Assembly: GCF_011927835.1 (NCBI RefSeq)
Contig: NZ_JAATJH010000014.1
Location: 1 to 37,321 of the forward strand
Reading direction: 5' to 3'
From: Neolewinella antarctica
GTDB taxonomy: Bacteria; Bacteroidota; Bacteroidia; Chitinophagales; Saprospiraceae
Length of the DNA: 37,321 bases
A program made the translations under genes and the position numbers. Below are positions 33,201-37,321 of this stretch, piece by piece; the stretch's first letter is position 1; every line of letters starts with the position of its first letter. Below the pieces are notes generated by a model. It saw only the letters and a list, made by a program, of their open reading frames with translations. It had not been told where the DNA came from and did not search any database.

Positions 33201-33226
33201 GTACCATTCGGTTGATTGTTCGGTAG
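30209..33226 (+). CDS. secreted SGNH/GDSL hydrolase with three tandem repeats and T9SS sorting domain
   Basis: This is a protein of about 1005 residues. The signal peptide is residues 1-26 (ends VTGQ). Three repeats of about 190 residues follow (about 32-595). Each has a LIDFG start, a PWNNVT-type motif, a DSFFGNV motif and an ending GPNNxNGSxFYYLGA, which suggests beta-sandwich carbohydrate-binding-like domains. An Ig-like domain follows (ELIAPNGGERY, about 610-690). Next is an SGNH esterase domain (about 697-890) with GSS in VVLGSSTAAGTG, NLGRGGANT, the N block in NMPSNDA, and D-x-x-H in DGVHLND. The last 85 residues are a type IX secretion sorting domain (LTAYPNPSSRAFTLAL). Polysaccharide deacetylation is plausible. 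ATG 30209 was chosen over TTG 30203. Confidence 0.85.
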   Translation: MQPRLTPFVTILTLFLLFFTNSVTGQGVARDSILIDFGSTPSPAPWNNVSSAADERITNLTNANGRATGYQLAITDAFNGINTGGTQTPAPNLGFPATATGDSFFGNVTPFNGQTEPTATFRLDSLNPATAYTFRIFASRDNVTDNREASYVASGVDRDSARLDASNNMATFVSITVFPAADGSIVVTVTPGPNNSNGSGFYYLGAVTVSYDEQELPPVVDVTSDTFLVDFGTVLSPIPWNNLTDARTGVLTNLVTVSGNITEVGLAVIDSFNGVNLAGTQGPDPAIKFPATATGDSFFGNVSPFGGVTAPTGAVRLTGLDPSLRYEFSLFASRTATDNREAAYEVRGLGMDTVYLDAASNSGGTATVTQFPAADGSITITAAPGPNNTNGSGFYYLGAVRVGFDLTPPPAPLDTVLIDFGGNATTPAPWNNVTDPVMGSVTELLNSGGFTTGVGLQFTDRFNGINTNGTQSPDPELDLPATATGDSFFGNVAEFGGRTEPTAAFTLTGLDPNQLHRLALFASRTATDNRETQYAVSGSTIDTAYLDVSSNASNFALAEVFPTAAGTIEVKIEPGPNNNNGSNFYYLGALRLTYPDRAPSGPTTLELIAPNGGERYQADRTATIEWNSRNVANLELEYSTDAGANWTAIDTVSSLTQSYAWSVPAVSSTEALVRITADTLSDRSDAAFEITTDTTRCAIVVLGSSTAAGTGASTADSAWVNRYAASLAGDTRYEVVNLGRGGANTYNILPTGSATPPVAAFNVDRQRNVTRALEFDPFAIIINMPSNDAASDVSAAEQMLNFRRIAAPALANGVKVYVATTQPRNFSSASRIAIQRAVRDSILAEYGDFAIDFWTGVATDAGTIDPDLDSGDGVHLNDGGHKILFERVADLRLDTLVCTDRTVSLIPFNIFPGIKLTAYPNPSSRAFTLALTPELSGTLQLRFIDGIGRELGTSFHQVGKGDPFSTTVERSDLLMSSGGVIICVATLTGGGVAGVRRGTIRLIVR

Positions 33227-33285
33227 GCCTTGGGTGCCGTTTTTTCAGGTAAGGATTCTTAATGTGCGAATATTTCGCCGAACTT

Positions 33286-33320
33286 GTTGAGCCACGGGGC
33301 GATGCTTATCGTGGCTCAAC
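33286..33320 (+). terminator. stem-loop after the SGNH hydrolase gene
   Basis: GTTGAGCCACG (33286-33296) pairs perfectly with CGTGGCTCAAC (33310-33320) with a 13-base loop, 60 bases after the SGNH stop. There is no T-run, so it is either an atypical terminator or a repeat. Confidence 0.4.
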
Positions 33321-33378
33321 CCCATCAATACACCACTAACGTGTAAGTGCTCGGACAATATTAAACGTACATCTTGTA

Positions 33379-33421
33379 ACCCTCTCCCCCGGCCCCTCTC
33401 CGAAGGTAGAGGGGAGACGAG
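33379..33421. repeat. CCCTCTCC-type extragenic palindrome
   Basis: CCCCTC (33393-33398) and GAGGGG (33409-33414) form a short stem inside an AACCCTCTCCCCCGGCCCCT-type sequence. Similar sequences recur between genes in many bacterial genomes. Confidence 0.4.
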
Positions 33422-33871
33422 GCAGCTCGCTACGCTCGTCAAAATGTTATAATAATATTGTCCAACTACTTAGTGCATTAAAACCTTTACCTCGGCTGGT
33501 GGCAGCATGGGGTTTTCATTATCCTAGAAGTGTAGCCTCCTGCTTTGGGACGGAGCGCAATTACCAATTGCTGCCAACTTTGGTCAGTCCGGTCGGCACC
33601 CGGGCGGCACCGCCGGTAAAAGGTGGTAGTGGCCTTGTTACCCCCTTGTTTAAATTATTCACCGTCTTGACCTCGCCGAGACGGCTCTCTGTATTTGGAT
33701 TACCCCTAAATAGCTATCCGCTGAGCTAAAACAAGTATTAGCGTTCACTGGTGACCTAAATTGGCTTACTGTTGCCATTTGGCTAGCGATGGCCCCGACG
33801 GTGGTATTTTCCTGCGCACTGCTGCCAGGACAACCAGACCCAACCATTGCTACCCGCCATTCATAATTTTC

Positions 33872-36800
33872 ATGTTTGAAGCCATCATCCGATTCTCTTT
33901 AGCCAACAAGTTGATCGTGTTGCTGGGTGTGCTCGCCATGGCCGTCCTCGGCGTGTTCTCTGCCGCCCGCATTCCGCTCGACGCCGTGCCCGACATCACC
34001 AACAACCAGGTGCAGATCGTCAGCGTCGCGCCCACGTTCGCACCCGAGGAGGTGGAACAACTCATTACGTATCCGCTGGAAGCGGCGATGACCAACATCC
34101 CCGACGTGGTGGAAGTCCGTTCGATCTCCCGCTACGGCTTATCGGTGATCACCATCGTTTTCGAGGAGGACGTGGAGGTGCTCCGCGCGCGGCAGTTCGT
34201 CCAGGAACAACTCAACGTGGCCGGCGGGGAGTTGCCCGGCGGCGTCGACGTAGAACTGATGCCCATCACGACCGGCCTCGGTGAAATCTACCAGTATGTC
34301 CTGACCGTCGACGCGGCCCACGCCCACGAATACGACGCCACCAAACTCCGCACCATCCAGGACTGGATCGTCAAACGCCAACTCAACGGCACGGCGGGCA
34401 TCATTGAAGTGAGCAGCTTCGGTGGTTACCTGTTGCAGTACGAAGTAGCCATCGACCCCAACCGACTCCGCACCAGCGGCCTCGCCCTGAGCGACGTTAT
34501 TGCCGCCCTGGAAACCAACAACGAGAACAGCGGCGGCAGCTACCTGGAACGCGGCAGCTACTCCTACTATATCCGCACCGAAGGCCGCGTGGCCACGCCG
34601 GACGAGATCGGTGCCATTCCGCTGGGCAACGAGACCGGCCCGCCGCTCAGGGTGCGCGACGTAGCCACCGTCACCACGGGTAGCGCGAAACGCTACGGCG
34701 CGATGACGATGGATGGCAAGGGCGAAGTCGTCGGCGGCATCACCCTGATGCTCAAAGGAGCTAACTCATCCGAAGCACTCGCCAACGTGGAAGAACGGAT
34801 GGAAACGATCAAAAACGCGCTACCGGAAGGCGTGGATATTTACCCTTACCTCGACCGCGCCGCCCTGATCGGCCGCACGATCGACACCGTAAAAACCAAC
34901 CTGATCGAAGGCGGACTGATCGTGATCTTCGTCCTGTTGCTCCTACTCGGCAACCTACGGGCGGGGCTGATCGTGGCCTCCGTCATACCGCTGTCGATGC
35001 TGTTTGCGCTGATCGCGATGCGCTACTTCGGCATCTCCGCTAATCTGATGTCGCTGGGCGCGATCGACTTCGGTATCGTGATCGACGGCGCGGTGATCAT
35101 CATGGAAGGGCTGCTGCACGTGCTGGCGGTCGGCTACGTCGGTAAGGAACTCACGCAGTCGGAGATGGATGGGGTTGTCCAGTCGGCCACCGGCAGGATC
35201 TACCGCTCGGCGGCCTTCGGGGTGCTGATCATTCTCGTAGTTTTTCTGCCGATCCTGACGCTGGAAGGCGTGGAGGGGAAGACCTTTCGGCCGATGGCGC
35301 AGGTCGTTAGCTTGGCTATTCTCGGGTCGCTGTTGTTGTCGGTGACTTACGTGCCGGTGATGGCCTCTTTGTTTATCAGTAAAAATATTCGCCCGGAGAA
35401 AGGAATCGCCGCGAAGATCATGGGCTTTTTCGAACGACTCTACCGGCCAATCCTGGGCGTTTCGTTGCGTAATTCGGTTGTCACTCTAGCCTTAGCGGGT
35501 ATTGCGCTGGCGCTATCCCTGCTGTTGTTCAGTCGAATGGGCGGCGAGTTCATCCCCACGCTGGAAGAAGGCGACATCGCGATGCAGCAATCCATCAAAC
35601 CGGGTAGTTCGTTGCAAGAAAGCATCCATACCTCGACGATGGCGGAGAAGATTTTATTAGCAAATTTTCCGGAAGTAAAGCACGTCGTTTCCAAGATCGG
35701 TACGGCGGAAGTCCCGACCGACCCCATGGCCATCGAAGACGCCGACATTATGATCATCCTGAAAGACAAGGCGGACTGGACTTCCGCCGACAACACCGAA
35801 GACTTAATGGCACTGATGAAGGAAAAACTCGCGCCGGTTACCTGGGCGTCGTTTGAATTTACCCAGCCGATCCAGCTACGGTTCAACGAACTGATGACGG
35901 GGGCGAAGTCGGACGTCTCCGTAAAGATCTTCGGGGAAAGCTCCGAGGTATTAAAAGAACAAGCGGATAAAGCCGCCGGAATCATCCAAACCATCGACGG
36001 GGCCGGTGACGTGAAGGTGGATCAGACCGACGGTCTGAAGCAGCTCAACGTCCGCTACGATCGCGACCGGATGGCGCAGTTTGGGGTCAACATCCAGGAG
36101 GCTAACCAACTGGTGCGGGCGGCTTACGCGGGGGAGATCGTCGGGTCGATTTACGAAGAAGAAAGAAAGTTTGACCTGGTCGTGCGGCTGGCGGATAGCT
36201 TTCGGGGAGAACTTGACCTCACCCAACTTACCCTAATGGCTAACAACGGACAATTGATTCCATTAAGCGAAATGGCCGTGGTTGAGGAACGGGAGAGTCC
36301 AATGCTGATTTCGCGCGAGCAGGCGCGGCGGTTCATCAACATCGGCGTGAACGTGCGCAACCGCGACGTAGCCGGGCTGGTCGAAGACATTCAGGCGCGG
36401 TTGACTTCGAGGCTCGAACTGCCGCCGGGTTACGAAATTCAGTACGGCGGCACCTTCGAAAATTTGCGTAGTGCGCGCCAGCGGTTGTTGGTGGCCGTAC
36501 CGATTGCACTGAGTTTGATTCTCTTGTTATTGTACCTCGCCTTCTCGTCGTTCCGCGATGCGCTGGTCATTTTCGTGGCGGTGCCGCTGTCGGCAATCGG
36601 GGGGATTTTGGCGTTGTGGCTGCGGGATATGCCGTTCAGTATTTCGTCGGGAATCGGCTTCATCGCGCTGTTCGGCATTGCGGTGCTGAACGGGATCGTG
36701 TTGATCAGTGCGATCCGGCAGTTGCGAGAGGAAAGTACCCTGAGCTTCCGGGAAATCATCACCGAGGCGGCGGCGACTCGTTTGCGGCCGGTGCTGATGA

Positions 36801-37270
36801 CGGCGGCGGTGGCGGCCTTCGGTTTCCTGCCAATGGCACTTTCCACGGGCAGCGGCGCGGAGGTGCAGCGGCCGCTGGCGACGGTGGTGATTGGCGGCTT
36901 GGTGTCCTCGACCCTGCTTACGTTAGTCGTGCTGCCGGCGCTCTACTGGCTGGTTAATAACAAGCGTTTTCAGAAAAATATGGGCGCGGTCGCGGGTGCC
37001 ATGGGAATTTTGCTAGTAGCCATGGTACCAAGCTCAAGCGTTTTTGCCCAGACGATCGACAACTTCCCCCAGCTCCTGGAATACGCGCTGGAGCGAAGCC
37101 CGGAACTAACCAACCAACGACTGGACGTACAGTCCGCCGAGCTAGACCGCCGCACCATCGGCCAGTGGGCACCGCTGGAGATCAGCTACCAGGGCGGGCA
37201 GAACGACGGGCCCATTTTCGATAACCAATGCGAATCATGGGCTAAAACACGTAGAAGCAAGTTTTCCTAG
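33872..37270 (+). CDS. czcA: CzcA-type heavy-metal RND efflux pump, fused outer-membrane-factor part truncated
   Basis: The RND inner-membrane pump exports metal cations by proton exchange. ATG 33872 (MFEAIIRFSLANKLIVLLG) is the family start; the frame is open further up but not conserved there. TM4 has D399-F-G-x3-D405-G-A-x4-E412, the pattern of divalent-cation (Zn/Co/Ni/Cd) pumps rather than Cu/Ag CusA. Twelve spans and two porter loops are complete to about residue 1035. A second signal-like segment (ILLVAMVPSSSVFAQ) and the start of a TolC-like domain (LLEYALERSPELTNQRLDVQSAEL) follow, a fusion known in Bacteroidota. The domain breaks after QNDGPIFDNQ and ends at a stop within likely insertion-sequence DNA. 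The pump part may still work, but the exit duct is lost. Confidence 0.88.
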   Translation: MFEAIIRFSLANKLIVLLGVLAMAVLGVFSAARIPLDAVPDITNNQVQIVSVAPTFAPEEVEQLITYPLEAAMTNIPDVVEVRSISRYGLSVITIVFEEDVEVLRARQFVQEQLNVAGGELPGGVDVELMPITTGLGEIYQYVLTVDAAHAHEYDATKLRTIQDWIVKRQLNGTAGIIEVSSFGGYLLQYEVAIDPNRLRTSGLALSDVIAALETNNENSGGSYLERGSYSYYIRTEGRVATPDEIGAIPLGNETGPPLRVRDVATVTTGSAKRYGAMTMDGKGEVVGGITLMLKGANSSEALANVEERMETIKNALPEGVDIYPYLDRAALIGRTIDTVKTNLIEGGLIVIFVLLLLLGNLRAGLIVASVIPLSMLFALIAMRYFGISANLMSLGAIDFGIVIDGAVIIMEGLLHVLAVGYVGKELTQSEMDGVVQSATGRIYRSAAFGVLIILVVFLPILTLEGVEGKTFRPMAQVVSLAILGSLLLSVTYVPVMASLFISKNIRPEKGIAAKIMGFFERLYRPILGVSLRNSVVTLALAGIALALSLLLFSRMGGEFIPTLEEGDIAMQQSIKPGSSLQESIHTSTMAEKILLANFPEVKHVVSKIGTAEVPTDPMAIEDADIMIILKDKADWTSADNTEDLMALMKEKLAPVTWASFEFTQPIQLRFNELMTGAKSDVSVKIFGESSEVLKEQADKAAGIIQTIDGAGDVKVDQTDGLKQLNVRYDRDRMAQFGVNIQEANQLVRAAYAGEIVGSIYEEERKFDLVVRLADSFRGELDLTQLTLMANNGQLIPLSEMAVVEERESPMLISREQARRFINIGVNVRNRDVAGLVEDIQARLTSRLELPPGYEIQYGGTFENLRSARQRLLVAVPIALSLILLLLYLAFSSFRDALVIFVAVPLSAIGGILALWLRDMPFSISSGIGFIALFGIAVLNGIVLISAIRQLREESTLSFREIITEAAATRLRPVLMTAAVAAFGFLPMALSTGSGAEVQRPLATVVIGGLVSSTLLTLVVLPALYWLVNNKRFQKNMGAVAGAMGILLVAMVPSSSVFAQTIDNFPQLLEYALERSPELTNQRLDVQSAELDRRTIGQWAPLEISYQGGQNDGPIFDNQCESWAKTRRSKFS
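36982..37000 (+). repeat. GC-rich 19-mer repeat inside the czcA-like gene
   Basis: GGGCGCGGTCGCGGGTGCC, read as GAVAGA, lies exactly in the linker between the RND part and the fused outer-membrane-factor part. Confidence 0.6.
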
Positions 37271-37321
37271 CTTTAGGAATGCGACTTCTTAAACTCATCC
37301 AACTGTACTTCTACGTCTGCG
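37229..37321 (+). mobile_element. probable insertion sequence, left end only
   Basis: From about 37229 the pump sequence stops matching its family, and a short leader with a new reading frame (from 37279) follows to the window edge. The other end, terminal repeats and target duplication are outside the window, so the boundary is approximate. Confidence 0.45.
37279..37321 (+). CDS. start of a probable transposase (partial)
   Basis: Only 14 residues are visible (MRLLKLIQLYFYVC) before the window ends. The hydrophobic LIQLYFYVC pattern resembles the N-terminus of DDE transposases common in Bacteroidota, where a similar LYYYIC-like helix opens the protein (from memory). Position inside a broken gene supports this. 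The family cannot be assigned. Confidence 0.4.
   Translation, partial: MRLLKLIQLYFYVC

Larger units (their letters stand above)
33227..33871. other. long intergenic region with hairpins
   Basis: About 645 bases without a recognisable gene. It holds a perfect 11-base stem (33286-33320) and a CCCTCTCC-type palindrome (33379-33421). The reading frame of the efflux pump stays open back to 33761, but that part is not conserved pump sequence. No tRNA fold was found. Confidence 0.5.

Noticed and set aside
30098..33481. 12-base inverted repeat TTAATGCACTAA / TTAGTGCATTAA flanking the SGNH gene
   Set aside because: Matches of 12 bases are expected many times by chance in 37 kb, and the sequence is itself nearly palindromic.
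33761..33871. Upstream extension of the czcA-like gene
   Set aside because: The added residues are His/Cys-rich and unlike RND pumps; ATG 33872 gives the conserved N-terminus.

Overview
The window most likely comes from a fairly GC-rich member of the Bacteroidota, probably a Saprospiria/Lewinella-like bacterium (inference). Supporting signs are a secreted protein with a type IX secretion C-terminal sorting domain, few Shine-Dalgarno sequences, a promoter box of the Bacteroidota TAnnTTTG type, a LytS/LytTR-type two-component pair, and an RND pump fused to an outer-membrane-factor domain. Most genes are GC-rich. The left 2.5 kb and one internal segment of pglX are clearly AT-richer and look foreign.

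Layout: 1-2300 holds a decayed SMC/Rad50-like ATPase remnant and an FAD monooxygenase. 2822-5494 (minus strand) holds a DUF2306 membrane protein and a histidine kinase/LytTR regulator pair. 5726-10664 holds an M3 peptidase lipoprotein, a DUF1684 exported protein and an MFS transporter. 10757-25462 is a complete type 1 BREX phage-defence locus in the order brxA, brxB, brxC, pglX, a wHTH-Fic gene, pglZ, brxL. 25720-26319 encodes a 2H phosphoesterase (2'-5' RNA ligase family) bracketed by a perfect 44-bp inverted repeat. 26493-33226 holds a single-pass membrane protein, an SLC12-type transporter and a secreted SGNH hydrolase with three tandem repeats. 33872-37270 is a CzcA-type metal efflux pump whose fused outer-membrane-factor domain appears to be cut off by an insertion sequence at the right edge.

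In the BREX locus PglX supplies site-specific adenine methylation to mark self DNA. BrxC (ATPase), PglZ (alkaline-phosphatase-like), BrxA and BrxB are core partners, and BrxL is an AAA+ effector. The locus departs from the textbook form in several ways. BrxL ends in a MIT_C phospholipase-D-like domain instead of a Lon-type protease. A Fic protein with its catalytic His changed to Gln sits between pglX and pglZ behind its own promoter and a 12-bp inverted-repeat operator. The target-recognition part of pglX is an AT-rich island in a GC-rich gene. The intergenic gaps hold structured repeats whose stems differ in sequence but keep base pairing.

Three further repeat families run through the window: a GC-rich 19-mer found as intergenic hairpins and, in the same reading frame, inside pglX, pglZ and the czcA-like gene; an A-rich AAACACAAAAG palindrome; and a short hairpin inside the brxC linker. 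I saw no tRNA, rRNA or CRISPR array.
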